A stretch of 64,000 nucleotides of DNA. Source: Candidatus Avelusimicrobium luingense. GTDB taxonomy: Bacteria; Elusimicrobiota; Elusimicrobia; Elusimicrobiales; Elusimicrobiaceae. The notes beneath the pieces are model-generated. The model searched no databases, had not been told where the DNA came from, and saw nothing but the letters and a program-made list of their open reading frames with translations. Positions 1 to 7,643 of the stretch are shown in pieces. Location of the stretch: the NCBI GenBank assembly GCA_900315845.1, contig OOHK01000002.1:186001-250000 (forward strand). Reading direction: 5' to 3'. The position numbers and the translations under genes were made by a program. The first letter of the stretch is position 1; the number at the start of each line of letters is the position of its first letter.

Positions 1-145
1 GTTTAGCGGCTTGTTCTTCTTCAAAAATCGCATATTGGTCTTTATCCACCAAACTGTAAGGCAACGTTTGTGCATAAGACACAAGCGGACTTGCCACCAG
101 TTGGACAGTTATCAGCCAAGCGACAAACAACCGCAGTATTTTCAT
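1..145 (-). CDS. N-terminus of a secreted protein (partial, runs off the window)
   Basis: Reading the minus strand from an ATG at 145 gives 48 open codons that continue past position 1. The product starts with MKILRLFVAW, a hydrophobic core and then a VSYAQ-type signal peptidase I site, so it is probably exported to the periplasm or outer membrane. The visible mature part (TLPYSLVDKD, then an acidic EEE) is too short to name. A TGATAAAAT extended -10 at 172-180 on the same strand could be its promoter. It is divergent from lptF. The export signal is fairly clear; the function is unknown. Confidence 0.6.
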   Translation of the reverse strand, partial: MKILRLFVAWLITVQLVASPLVSYAQTLPYSLVDKDQYAIFEEEQAAK

Positions 146-171
146 AAAACGGAAAAATACCTCATTTTTTC

Positions 172-180
172 ATTTTATCA
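172..180 (-). promoter_or_regulatory. Extended -10 promoter for the partial secreted-protein gene
   Basis: The minus strand reads TGATAAAAT, matching TGnTAnnnT. Transcription would start near 165 and give a leader of about 20 bases before the ATG at 145. No good -35 was recognised. Confidence 0.45.
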
Positions 181-240
181 CATTTCGCGCACGCACGCGC
201 GCATTACCCGCGTTCGGGCTTTTCCGGCCCATCGGATATT

Positions 241-249
241 TGTTAAAAT
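241..249 (+). promoter_or_regulatory. Extended -10 promoter of lptF, leaderless geometry
   Basis: TGTTAAAAT ends six bases before the lptF ATG at 256, so the expected transcription start falls on or next to the start codon. There is no Shine-Dalgarno sequence in the gap. Confidence 0.5.
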
Positions 250-255
250 AGCAAT

Positions 256-1350
256 ATGTCCGTTTCTATATTTAACCGCTATATTGCCAAAAGCCTACTC
301 ACGTTTTTTGCAGGCGTAGTCAGCGTGCTTACGTTTGTAATTTTTATGAATTACTTTCTGCGCGTGTTGGATATGGCGATGACATACGGTACAAGTTTGG
401 GATGGATTTTATCATCGCTACTAAACATTTTGCCCGATGTGTTTTGTTTAAGTGCCCCGATGGCATTTCAAATTGCGGTCTTGCTGACCTTAACCAACAT
501 GAGCGAACAGGGCGAATTGATTGCGTTGCGCGCCGCCGGGTTTTCCTTCAAAGAAATGGTCAAACCGTTACTAGTATGCGCCCTTGTACTTTCCGTGATA
601 CTTATTATCTTGGGCAACTGGCTTACCCCCCGCAGTTATAAACAATTTATCAATTTGCGCGAAGAAGCATACAGCAAAATTACCAAAGTAACGCTGGAGC
701 CGAAAACATTTATCAATTTAGGCGATTGGGATTTGTATGTGGAAGATCTGAACAAACAAACGAACACCGCCAGCCAAATTCACTTGGTGAACAAAAAAGA
801 TTCCGGAGCCATGAGCACCAAAGTCAATGCTTCCACCGGGCACATTGTACTGACCGATACGGCTATCGGGTTGCAACTCAAAGACGGGCAAATGCAACGC
901 GTGGATAGCAAAGATCCTTCCTCTATGATTGCCGCCAACTTTGACGATTACACCATGAGCATTTCACTCACTAAAACCAACGAACGGCGCCTACGCGTAG
1001 GCGAAATGACCACTACCAAATTATTACGCCATTTACGTAATGACCCGCTTACCCAAACGCTTAAAAACGAATTCAGAAGTGCCATCAGTATGCGTAATGT
1101 GCTCGCGGTATCGCCACTGATTTTACTGCTAGTTAGTTGCCCGATTGGGTTTTCGCTGGGGAAACGTACCAATAAAGGGGTGGGGATGGCACTGAGTGTA
1201 GCCATTATTTTCTCGTTTTATTTACTGATGACATTAGGGCTTTCACTCGGTAAAAAATATGCATTATTATCTTATCCCGGGCCCTGGTTACCGGTGGTAG
1301 TGGGTATTATTGTTGGATATTATTTATGGAAAAAACGACTCAATATGTAG
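256..1350 (+). CDS. lptF: LPS export permease LptF (YjgP/YjgQ family)
   Basis: This 364-residue inner-membrane protein has the family layout: an N-terminal membrane block (about residues 10-120), a periplasmic beta-rich domain (about 130-265) and three C-terminal membrane segments (about 275-360). In the family, LptF and LptG form the transmembrane part of the LptB2FG ABC transporter that extracts lipopolysaccharide from the inner membrane. The SEQGELIALRAAGFS stretch is the cytoplasmic coupling region typical of these permeases. It overlaps the second permease gene by 25 bases, so the two are translated together. Assignment as LptF and not LptG rests on gene order only. The start fits a promoter six bases upstream. 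Confidence 0.88.
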   Translation: MSVSIFNRYIAKSLLTFFAGVVSVLTFVIFMNYFLRVLDMAMTYGTSLGWILSSLLNILPDVFCLSAPMAFQIAVLLTLTNMSEQGELIALRAAGFSFKEMVKPLLVCALVLSVILIILGNWLTPRSYKQFINLREEAYSKITKVTLEPKTFINLGDWDLYVEDLNKQTNTASQIHLVNKKDSGAMSTKVNASTGHIVLTDTAIGLQLKDGQMQRVDSKDPSSMIAANFDDYTMSISLTKTNERRLRVGEMTTTKLLRHLRNDPLTQTLKNEFRSAISMRNVLAVSPLILLLVSCPIGFSLGKRTNKGVGMALSVAIIFSFYLLMTLGLSLGKKYALLSYPGPWLPVVVGIIVGYYLWKKRLNM

Positions 1351-2441
1351 GCCGCCCCAAACGGTTATTTCGTTATATTGCCGCCAAATTTTGGGGGCCG
1401 TTCTTCTTTGCCATGGGCATTTTTGCCGCGCTTGTAGTATTGGGCGATATGTTTGAGAAAATGAAGAACTTGGGTAACGGCGTTACGACGTTGGGCGACG
1501 TCATGACGTATGCCTTTCTGACTTTTCCTAACTGGCTGGCAACAATTATGCCGGTGGCTTGTTTGTTAGGGGCGATTTCCGTTATTTCCGAAATGGTAGC
1601 GAATGGCGAATGGACAGCCTGCGTAGCGGGCGGTTTTGCCCCGCGGGATTTGTTCAAACCGGTCATTGCGTGTATTTTAATTGTCTGTGCGGGGACGATG
1701 TTGTTACAAGAATTTATCGTTCCGCCCATTAACGTCAAAGCCAATTATGTGTATTATACCCGCATTAAACCGCACCCCGGCTATAACCAGTATTTGGAAA
1801 GCGATGTTTTGATTAAAATTTCCCCCCAACAAATGCTCTATGCCAAATTGGTAGATTTAAGCACCGGCACCATGACTCAAGTATCGTTAGATACTTACGA
1901 TGACGATTGGGATATTGCCGAGCAAACTACCGCCCAAGAAATGGTATGGGATAAAGCAGCCGGACAATGGGTTTTTCACAACGGCACCAACCGCGTTTTT
2001 ACCGATAAAACCGATACCCAAGACGAACCGTTTGAATCACGCGTTTCGCCGCTGGATATCCGCCCGGACCAAATGTCCATCGGGCGCGTGTCGGAAGAAA
2101 TTATGGGCGTGCGCGGGCTGACAAAACGTATCAATTTTCATAAGCGCACCGGTATAGCCTCGTATTCAGCCGAAACACTGCGGCAAAGCAAACTGGCCAC
2201 CCCATTTGCCACGCTGGTGATGTGCCTTTTAGGTATGCCGTTTGCCATTAGCACGCGGCGCAAGAGTAAAATTTTGAATATTATTGCCTCTATGGTGATT
2301 GCGTTTTCGTTCTGGGGGATGATTAAGTTTTTCACGTCCATAGGCGAGAACGGATATTTGAATCCGTTTTTAGCGGGTTGGGGGCCGGTGATATTATTTG
2401 GAGCATTAGTCTTTTTTGAATTTAAGTGGATGAAATTGTAA
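1326..2441 (+). CDS. lptG: LPS export permease LptG (YjgP/YjgQ family)
   Basis: This 371-residue protein is the second permease of the pair, with the same organisation: membrane helices at about 20-130, a periplasmic domain at about 135-275 and C-terminal helices at about 285-370. The coupling region reads EMVANGEWTACVAGGFAPRD, comparable to LptF. It partners with LptF and an ATPase LptB that is not in this window. The gene starts inside lptF and is followed by a strong hairpin terminator at 2469-2500, so lptFG form a two-gene transcription unit. The presence of this pair implies an outer membrane with LPS. Confidence 0.87.
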   Translation: MEKTTQYVGRPKRLFRYIAAKFWGPFFFAMGIFAALVVLGDMFEKMKNLGNGVTTLGDVMTYAFLTFPNWLATIMPVACLLGAISVISEMVANGEWTACVAGGFAPRDLFKPVIACILIVCAGTMLLQEFIVPPINVKANYVYYTRIKPHPGYNQYLESDVLIKISPQQMLYAKLVDLSTGTMTQVSLDTYDDDWDIAEQTTAQEMVWDKAAGQWVFHNGTNRVFTDKTDTQDEPFESRVSPLDIRPDQMSIGRVSEEIMGVRGLTKRINFHKRTGIASYSAETLRQSKLATPFATLVMCLLGMPFAISTRRKSKILNIIASMVIAFSFWGMIKFFTSIGENGYLNPFLAGWGPVILFGALVFFEFKWMKL

Positions 2442-2468
2442 CAAGTTTTTCTCTGTTACCGACACACC

Positions 2469-2500
2469 AAGAGCCGTCATGATTAGACGGCTCTTTTCTG
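2469..2500 (+). terminator. Rho-independent terminator after lptFG
   Basis: AAGAGCCGTC (2469-2478) and GACGGCTCTT (2486-2495) form a perfect 10-bp stem around a 7-base loop, followed by a T-rich run. Confidence 0.85.
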
Positions 2501-2577
2501 TTTTGCCAGCCGCCCATTGAATAAGAACGGCCCTGCTGCGCACAACTTCTCTACATAGAAATACCGGGAATAAATAG

Positions 2578-2608
2578 ACGCGGGCACAACGATTCGTTGT
2601 GCCCGCGT
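2578..2608 (-). terminator. Hairpin terminator for the psd-pssA unit
   Basis: ACGCGGGCACAACG and CGTTGTGCCCGCGT form a perfect 14-bp stem with a 3-base loop. It lies just beyond the pssA stop on the minus strand and is followed on that strand by CTATTTATT, a weak U tract. The interval 2500-2637 holds nothing else recognised. Confidence 0.65.
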
Positions 2609-2636
2609 TCCTGCTTATAAAAGTGAATTTCCGCCG

Positions 2637-3422
2637 TTATTTAATCTTTCTAAATGCTCGCCACAAGACGGCTAACAATCCCAAAATCACATACAGTGAA
2701 AATACAATAAATACCACGTCTTGCGGGAATTTAATCGTCATAACTACCAAAAACACCACAAACAATAAAAACCACGGGCTGTGGGCTTTTTCGCGTTTAG
2801 CCTTAAATGCGGCATACGGCACATTAGATACCATCAAGAGCGACAATACCAACATCGCAAACCAGACGAAGTTATACAGATGAGGTAAATACATCGTTAA
2901 AAGTTGAATATTACGTCCGCCGGCATTGCCTTCCATAATACTGTACGAAATAGCAAACGACGCTAAAATACCCGCCGCCGCCGGAGTAGGCAACCCGCAG
3001 AAGTATTTTTTAGAACTTTCGCCCGCATACGCCATTGAATTAAATTTGGCTAGGCGTAATACGCCGAAACAGGCATACACACAGGCAATCGGGGCCCCCC
3101 AAGTGGGTTGCGTATGAAGTACAAAAAAGTACATAAGCATCGCCGGGGCGGTGCAGAACGAAACAGCATCAGCCAGCGAATCCATTTCAATACCGAAATT
3201 GCTTTCTGTACCTAACAAACGCGCCATGCGCCCGTCAAACATATCAAAGATCATCGCAAATAAAATCAGCCACCCGGCATTTGCGTAACTGCCCTTAGCG
3301 GCCGCTAAAATAGAGAAAAACCCACACGCCAAATTACCCAGCGTGAAAAGCGACGGTACCGTTACCGCGCCGGTATGTTTCAATTTTTCTACAACTTTAG
3401 TTTCTTTTTTTTCGTCTGCCAT
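2637..3422 (-). CDS. pssA: CDP-diacylglycerol--serine O-phosphatidyltransferase
   Basis: PssA makes phosphatidylserine from CDP-diacylglycerol and L-serine in the inner membrane. The CDP-alcohol phosphotransferase signature DG-x2-AR-x8-G-x3-D-x3-D is intact: D63, G64, A67, R68, G77, D81 and D85. The 261-residue protein has a charged lysine-rich N-terminus and about eight hydrophobic segments. It begins three bases after the psd stop, so product and consumer of phosphatidylserine are co-transcribed. Together they supply phosphatidylethanolamine. Confidence 0.9.
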   Translation of the reverse strand: MADEKKETKVVEKLKHTGAVTVPSLFTLGNLACGFFSILAAAKGSYANAGWLILFAMIFDMFDGRMARLLGTESNFGIEMDSLADAVSFCTAPAMLMYFFVLHTQPTWGAPIACVYACFGVLRLAKFNSMAYAGESSKKYFCGLPTPAAAGILASFAISYSIMEGNAGGRNIQLLTMYLPHLYNFVWFAMLVLSLLMVSNVPYAAFKAKREKAHSPWFLLFVVFLVVMTIKFPQDVVFIVFSLYVILGLLAVLWRAFRKIK

Positions 3423-3425
3423 AGT

Positions 3426-4094
3426 TTATTTCCATAACGCAAGAACGGTAATGCCGCCTTGCACTTTTTGTCCTTCTTTTACTACAACGCGCACTTTGTT
3501 TTTCGGCAAATAGACCGCTACTTGCGAGCCAAAGCGCACAAGCCCGACCCGTTCACCGATTTTTACTTCTTGCCCGGTATGGCGCCAACATTCAATACGG
3601 CGTGCAATCGCACCGGTAATTTGTTCCACGTGGGCAAAATTTTCCGGCTGACCGTCTTTGAAAATCTGAATTAAATTGCGTTCGTTTTTGTTAGCATCCG
3701 GATGGTCGGCAAATAAAAAGGTCCCTTTATTATAAAAAATTTCACCGATTTTTCCGTGGAGAGTAGAACGTTGGACGTGTACGTCAAAAATAGAAAGGAA
3801 AATGCGTACCACTACCGAATTGGGATCATCTTCGGTTTTAATAGAAAGCACCGTTCCGTCAGCCGGGCAAGCAATTTCGTCGTCGGCAAAAACAGTATTG
3901 CGGTTTGGATCGCGAAAGAAATACGCACAAAAACAAGCCGCTACCAAAAAGATAACGCATAACGTGTTCCAGTGCAATAACAAACTGCAAAAGGCCAAGA
4001 TGGCTCCCAGCCCGAACAATTTAAGCCCTAATGGCAAAACGGTAGACACCCAACTAAAACTTTTGGACAAGGTACGTTTGATATCTTCTAACAT
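3426..4094 (-). CDS. psd: Phosphatidylserine decarboxylase proenzyme (short form)
   Basis: Psd converts phosphatidylserine to phosphatidylethanolamine using a pyruvoyl group formed by self-cleavage. The protein is 222 residues, the short archaeal-type form, with two N-terminal membrane segments (about 20-62) and a GS cleavage site at G189-S190 in the context RFGS, where the long enzymes have LGST. The DVHVQRS motif at about 104-110 is also typical. The ATG at 4094 lacks a clear ribosome-binding site; the region upstream leads directly to tRNA-Leu, whose transcript may extend into psd-pssA. Confidence 0.88.
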   Translation of the reverse strand: MLEDIKRTLSKSFSWVSTVLPLGLKLFGLGAILAFCSLLLHWNTLCVIFLVAACFCAYFFRDPNRNTVFADDEIACPADGTVLSIKTEDDPNSVVVRIFLSIFDVHVQRSTLHGKIGEIFYNKGTFLFADHPDANKNERNLIQIFKDGQPENFAHVEQITGAIARRIECWRHTGQEVKIGERVGLVRFGSQVAVYLPKNKVRVVVKEGQKVQGGITVLALWK

Positions 4095-4142
4095 AGGAGT
4101 TTACTGCCGGTGGGATAGATTTGAATGGCAGATTTTAAAGAG

Positions 4143-4225
4143 TGGGCAGGGGGGGACTTGAACCCCCACGACCTTGCGGTCAACAGATTTTAAGTCTGTC
4201 GCGTCTGCCATTCCGCCACCAGCCC
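4143..4225 (-). tRNA. tRNA-Leu (anticodon UAA)
   Basis: The minus strand folds as a tRNA. The acceptor 5' strand GGGCTGG pairs with CCTGCCC with one T-T mismatch, the anticodon loop is CTTAAAA in a GACAGA/TCTGTT stem, and the T arm is GGGGG-TTCAAGT-CCCCC. The CCGCAAGG-type variable arm fits a class II leucine tRNA. The discriminator is A and CCA is not encoded. It lies 48 bases upstream of psd on the same strand. Confidence 0.93.
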
Positions 4226-4234
4226 TCTGTAATT

Positions 4235-4243
4235 ATTATAGCA
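4235..4243 (-). promoter_or_regulatory. Extended -10 promoter of tRNA-Leu
   Basis: The minus strand reads TTTTTTGC directly before TATAAT, a perfect extended -10 (TGCTATAAT) preceded by a T tract. It ends nine bases before the 5' end of the tRNA. This is the clearest example of the promoter type seen across the window. Confidence 0.7.
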
Positions 4244-4298
4244 AAAAATAAGGTAACGGGTGCAAGAGATTTTTGAAATTCTCCATGCAATCATCGGC

Positions 4299-4712
4299 TT
4301 ATTTTTCCGGCAGTTTAAGCGAGTTGTAAAACTTGCGGCAAAATAAACTTTTCACGCCCGCGCTTTTAAGTGCGCTTTGCAATTCGCGGTCATCGGTAAC
4401 GGCAATCACCCGTTGCCCGGTGCCGGCTAAAAATTCCGCCCGCTCACAAATGATTTGGTCGGCACTATCTCCTTCCGTAAACGAAATATGCACTCCCCCG
4501 CGGTAAAGCGGCCCAATAGGGCGAAATGAACCGTCAAAAATGACTTCATAGGTATGCATATTATAACGGTCACAAAGGGAAATTTCTTCTAAGAAATCTA
4601 AAAAATCAGCCGTCACTTCTTCTTCCGTACGGGCAAATTCATATAGAAAACTTCGTACCAAATTTAAGCCGTCTATTAAATAGGTAGTAGGTTTAGTGCT
4701 GGTATATTGCAT
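4299..4712 (-). CDS. YacP-like NYN-domain RNA-binding/nuclease protein
   Basis: The protein begins close to a TYLIDGLNLVRS strand, the first acidic motif of NYN (PIN-like) domains, and ends with AVTDDRELQSAL, the second acidic cluster. GDSADQIICE supplies the middle acidic residue. YacP-like proteins resemble Rae1 and act in RNA decay or on the ribosome; which applies here is unknown. The open frame runs to a TTG at 4760, but the ATG at 4712 (MQYTSTKP) places the domain normally at the N-terminus and gives about 137 residues. It is divergent from ssrA, which also deals with ribosomes; the neighbourhood may be coincidental. Confidence 0.7.
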   Translation of the reverse strand: MQYTSTKPTTYLIDGLNLVRSFLYEFARTEEEVTADFLDFLEEISLCDRYNMHTYEVIFDGSFRPIGPLYRGGVHISFTEGDSADQIICERAEFLAGTGQRVIAVTDDRELQSALKSAGVKSLFCRKFYNSLKLPEK

Positions 4713-4738
4713 GATAAGGTTGCCTTTATTATCAAAAA

Positions 4739-4766
4739 TTGTTATAAGAAAATGATACAATATAAT
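4739..4766 (+). promoter_or_regulatory. Promoter of ssrA (tmRNA)
   Basis: TTGTTA (4739-4744), a 16-base spacer and a perfect TATAAT (4761-4766) stand about 40 bases upstream of the mature tmRNA 5' end. The extra leader would be removed by RNase P. Confidence 0.55.
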
Positions 4767-4807
4767 ACCGTTCTAAAAAAGCGGTCTTTGACAATTTCCG
4801 TATTTTC

Positions 4808-5149
4808 GGGGGTGTAATAGATTCGACGGGTATCTGTTGCCACTCGGGAGCAAGTGCCGGTTGGCCAGGCCGGCTAAAATAGGGCCAAAAAAATAAGCAA
4901 CAACAATCAAGTTGCCTGGGCTAACGCTTAGTCCACGGCGCCTTTTGTGTTTTCCATGCGCGAAAGGAACGCCGTCAAACCATGGAATGCTACCCAGCAG
5001 GCGCGGTTCGTCTTGCCGGGTATAAGACACACGAACCAAACTGCTAACGTGCCGTCTTGCGCTTAGTTAGCAGTAAATCAGCAAGACTAAACTTGTAGCG
5101 TCCGGGAGGAGAAGATGTTCGGACGGGGGTGCGAATCCCCCCACCTCCA
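4808..5149 (+). ncRNA. ssrA: Transfer-messenger RNA (tmRNA)
   Basis: tmRNA rescues stalled ribosomes and adds a degradation tag. The 5' end GGGGGTG pairs with CACCTCC at 5142-5148 to close the tRNA-like domain. The 5' sequence TAATAGATTCGACGGG is the conserved tmRNA start, and the T arm is GGGGG-TGCGAAT-CCCCC. The tag reading frame most likely starts at GCC 4884 and stops at TAG 4929-4931, giving AKKISNNNQVAWANA. CCA is not encoded after the discriminator A. The tag is unusual in ending ANA instead of a LAA-type sequence, and the T loop has G where U55 is normal. Confidence 0.92.
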
Positions 5150-5190
5150 CTTTTATCTGCGGAAATTGGAATATATAATAAGGAGATTTT

Positions 5191-6600
5191 ATGGCAACGG
5201 ATATTCGGTTTGGAACAGACGGTTGGAGAGGTATTATCGCGTGGGATTTTACATTTGAAAATGTACGCCGCACCGCACAAGCCCTTGCAGATTACATCAA
5301 CGAAAACGCTCCGGCGGAAGGACAAGGCAAATCGCCTAAAATTTTTGTTGGGTTTGACCGCCGTTTTATGTCCGATATTTTTGCCAAAGAAATCGCCCAC
5401 ATTTTCCGCTCCAACAAATTAGACGTTACTCTTTCCGATCGTCCGGTTACCAGTCCCTTAGCGGCTTGTTTAAGTTTAAGCAAATTTTGGATTAGCATTA
5501 TGGTAACGGCCAGCCACAACCCGGCCCAATATAATGGTATTAAAGTGAAACTGGCCGGGGGAGCAGCGTCCGTGCGCGTTACCCGCGATATTGAAGAACT
5601 GATTGATAAAAGTTCCATCTTGGCTATTTACGGTCAAGAAGCCCCACAAAAAGATTTAACCGATGTCTATTTGAAATATGTTACCTCACGCGTTAATTTG
5701 AAAAAGATTAAAACGCTCAAAGGCAAAGTAGTCGTAGATTATATGTACGGAGCGGCTGCCGGATATGTGGAAAAAATCCTCGGGGACAAACAAGTCATTG
5801 CTTTACGCGCCGAACACGATACCACCTTTGGCGGAGGCCAACCCGAACCGGTAGAGAAGAATTTAAGCGAACTGAAAAAAACCGTTGTTGCCAAAAAAGC
5901 AGTATTAGGTATTGCTTTTGACGGTGACGGAGACCGCGTAGCACTTGTGGATGAAAAGGGCACCTATTTAACGCCTTGTTTAATTGCCGCCGTATTGTGC
6001 GATTATTTCATTAAACATAAAAAACTAAAAGGGAAAATCGTGCAAACCGTTTCTATGGGGTATCTGCTCAAACGTATTGCCCGCAAATATGAAATGTTAT
6101 TTGAAGAAGTCTGTGTCGGTTTCAAACACGTGGCTGAGTTAATGGCGTTGGAAGATATCGCCTTTGGCGTAGAAGAATCGGGCGGTTTTGCTTGGAAAAA
6201 CAGTTTGCCGGATCGCGACGGTTTATTGGTTGCCTTAGCCTTTTTAGAAGTAATGACAGCCACCGGCAAAAAAGCCAGCGAACTGTGCGCGCAAATTGCA
6301 CAAGAGTACGGCGCGTCGGTATATTTACGGCGTGATATTGTGCTTAACAAACCGCTTGTCAAAGAAGTATTTACCGATAAAATTCGCCGCAAAGTACCCA
6401 AAAAAATCGGCACGCACAAAGTGGCGGAAATGCTTACTTTTGACGGACTTAAAATTTTATTTGATAACGACGAATGGCTTTTATTGCGTCCGTCCGGCAC
6501 CGAACCGGTGTTGCGTATTTATGCCGAAAGCACCACTAAAAAAGATACACAAGCCTTATTGGACTTTGGCGAAAAATTAACAGCACCTTTTTTAAAATAA
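5191..6600 (+). CDS. Phosphoglucomutase/phosphomannomutase family protein
   Basis: This alpha-D-phosphohexomutase moves phosphate between C1 and C6 of a hexose. The family landmarks are complete: the phosphoserine loop TASHNP with catalytic Ser108, the metal loop DGDGDR (D244-R249), a sugar-binding GVEESGGFA loop and the C-terminal phosphate-binding RPSGTEP near residue 441. The length of 469 fits. Substrate (glucose, mannose or glucosamine phosphate) cannot be decided by eye, so no symbol is given. AAGGAG precedes the ATG at a normal distance. A receiver-domain gene follows after three bases. Confidence 0.88.
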   Translation: MATDIRFGTDGWRGIIAWDFTFENVRRTAQALADYINENAPAEGQGKSPKIFVGFDRRFMSDIFAKEIAHIFRSNKLDVTLSDRPVTSPLAACLSLSKFWISIMVTASHNPAQYNGIKVKLAGGAASVRVTRDIEELIDKSSILAIYGQEAPQKDLTDVYLKYVTSRVNLKKIKTLKGKVVVDYMYGAAAGYVEKILGDKQVIALRAEHDTTFGGGQPEPVEKNLSELKKTVVAKKAVLGIAFDGDGDRVALVDEKGTYLTPCLIAAVLCDYFIKHKKLKGKIVQTVSMGYLLKRIARKYEMLFEEVCVGFKHVAELMALEDIAFGVEESGGFAWKNSLPDRDGLLVALAFLEVMTATGKKASELCAQIAQEYGASVYLRRDIVLNKPLVKEVFTDKIRRKVPKKIGTHKVAEMLTFDGLKILFDNDEWLLLRPSGTEPVLRIYAESTTKKDTQALLDFGEKLTAPFLK

Positions 6601-6603
6601 CCT

Positions 6604-6960
6604 ATGCTGACTTTAGCCCTAGTAGATGATTCCGGAATTTTACGTGCCGCTCTTAAAAATGTATTAGAAGCGGACGGGTACCGCGTCCTGATAGAAGCGG
6701 AAAATTCAAGTGAACTATTTAGCCAACTGGAAAAAAATCCGGTAGATGTGGTGTTGCTGGATGTGTTTTTCCCAACGGAAAATGGGTTGGATATTTTAGC
6801 GGAACTTAAAAGACGCTATCCCAAAGTACATGTACTCATGGTAACCGGCATGCAACAAAACAGTATTTTGGAAGAAGCCCAAAAACGCGGGGCGGACGGT
6901 GTATTATATAAACCGTTTGATACCGATGATTTACTGACGGCTATAAAACGGCTGAAATAA
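6604..6960 (+). CDS. Single-domain response regulator (CheY-like receiver)
   Basis: The 118-residue protein is a receiver domain alone: acidic pair D8-D9, phospho-acceptor D53 (VVLLDVFFP), switch T81 (MVTGM) and K103 (LYKPF). There is no output domain, so it would signal by protein contact. It is translated in the same unit as the phosphohexomutase gene and is followed by a strong terminator. No cognate kinase is adjacent; the nearest histidine kinase in the window is more than 40 kb away. Confidence 0.85.
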   Translation: MLTLALVDDSGILRAALKNVLEADGYRVLIEAENSSELFSQLEKNPVDVVLLDVFFPTENGLDILAELKRRYPKVHVLMVTGMQQNSILEEAQKRGADGVLYKPFDTDDLLTAIKRLK

Positions 6961-6965
6961 TTTGT

Positions 6966-6996
6966 AAAAACCCCGGGTTTTACCCCGGGGTTTTTT
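6966..6996. terminator. Bidirectional terminator between the receiver gene and pilin 1
   Basis: AAAAACCCCGGG and CCCGGGGTTTTT form a perfect stem with a six-base loop. A run on one side and T run on the other let it serve both converging genes. Confidence 0.9.
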
Positions 6997-6997
6997 A

Positions 6998-7543
6998 TTA
7001 AAGTTTGTATATCTTAAGCGTTCCGCCCAATTGTTCGGCAGCCCAACGGTACGTTTCTCCCGTAATTTCCTGTCCGCCCATACTCTTACATACTTGATTG
7101 GCTACCTTATCAGTTGCTAATGCCAAACACCGCGTTTCATTGGGATGAGCGGAATTTTCGGCCCACCGGAGATATCCGTTCTTTGTATTTGTATTTCCCC
7201 CAAAGATATTGGGCGTTCCATAATCCAGTACATCAAATATGACACCATTGGGGCATCTGATTCCATAAGAAGTAGAAGCACCTGAACAATTAGCAGGAGC
7301 CTCTATCACCCAACCCAAATCTTCCCCGGAATCTGCCGGGTATCCACCATTGGATAAATAATAAAGTTCCAATGATTTTTTATAACCGTCCACAATCGGT
7401 ATCAAAGCCGATAAACGGCTTTTGGCTACGGCTACCTGATACTGCGGCAACGCTACCGCCGCCAGTATGCCGATAATAAGCACAACGACTAATAATTCTA
7501 TCAGCGTAAAACCACTCGCAGAGTTCTGCATATGTTTTGTCAT
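6998..7543 (-). CDS. Type IV pilin-like protein, dispersed family member 1
   Basis: The 181-residue protein has a short leader ending in Gly (MTKHMQNSASG) before FTLIELLVVVLIIGILAAVA, the class III signal of type IV pilins and type II pseudopilins; the fifth mature residue is Glu. The ATG at 7543 is chosen because AAGGAGA stands just upstream and because it gives a normal 11-residue leader; the longer frame to 7633 would not. The globular part has YYLSNGGYP and four or more cysteines, including the VCKSMGG motif shared with the other members. No pilus assembly gene is nearby. Whether it is a major pilin, minor pilin or pseudopilin is open. Confidence 0.85.
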   Translation of the reverse strand: MTKHMQNSASGFTLIELLVVVLIIGILAAVALPQYQVAVAKSRLSALIPIVDGYKKSLELYYLSNGGYPADSGEDLGWVIEAPANCSGASTSYGIRCPNGVIFDVLDYGTPNIFGGNTNTKNGYLRWAENSAHPNETRCLALATDKVANQVCKSMGGQEITGETYRWAAEQLGGTLKIYKL

Positions 7544-7643
7544 AAAAGGTCTCCTTTTCAAAAGGGTTGCGTAAATTGAAGAAATTATCACAACAAAACC
7601 CGCGCCAATTTTTTTGTTTCGGGAATCGCCCATCCGGCGAGTA

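Noticed and set aside
5044-5422. Open frames on both strands over the tmRNA and the start of the phosphohexomutase gene
   Set aside because: They overlap a strongly supported tmRNA and a gene with full family motifs; the translations have no recognisable features.
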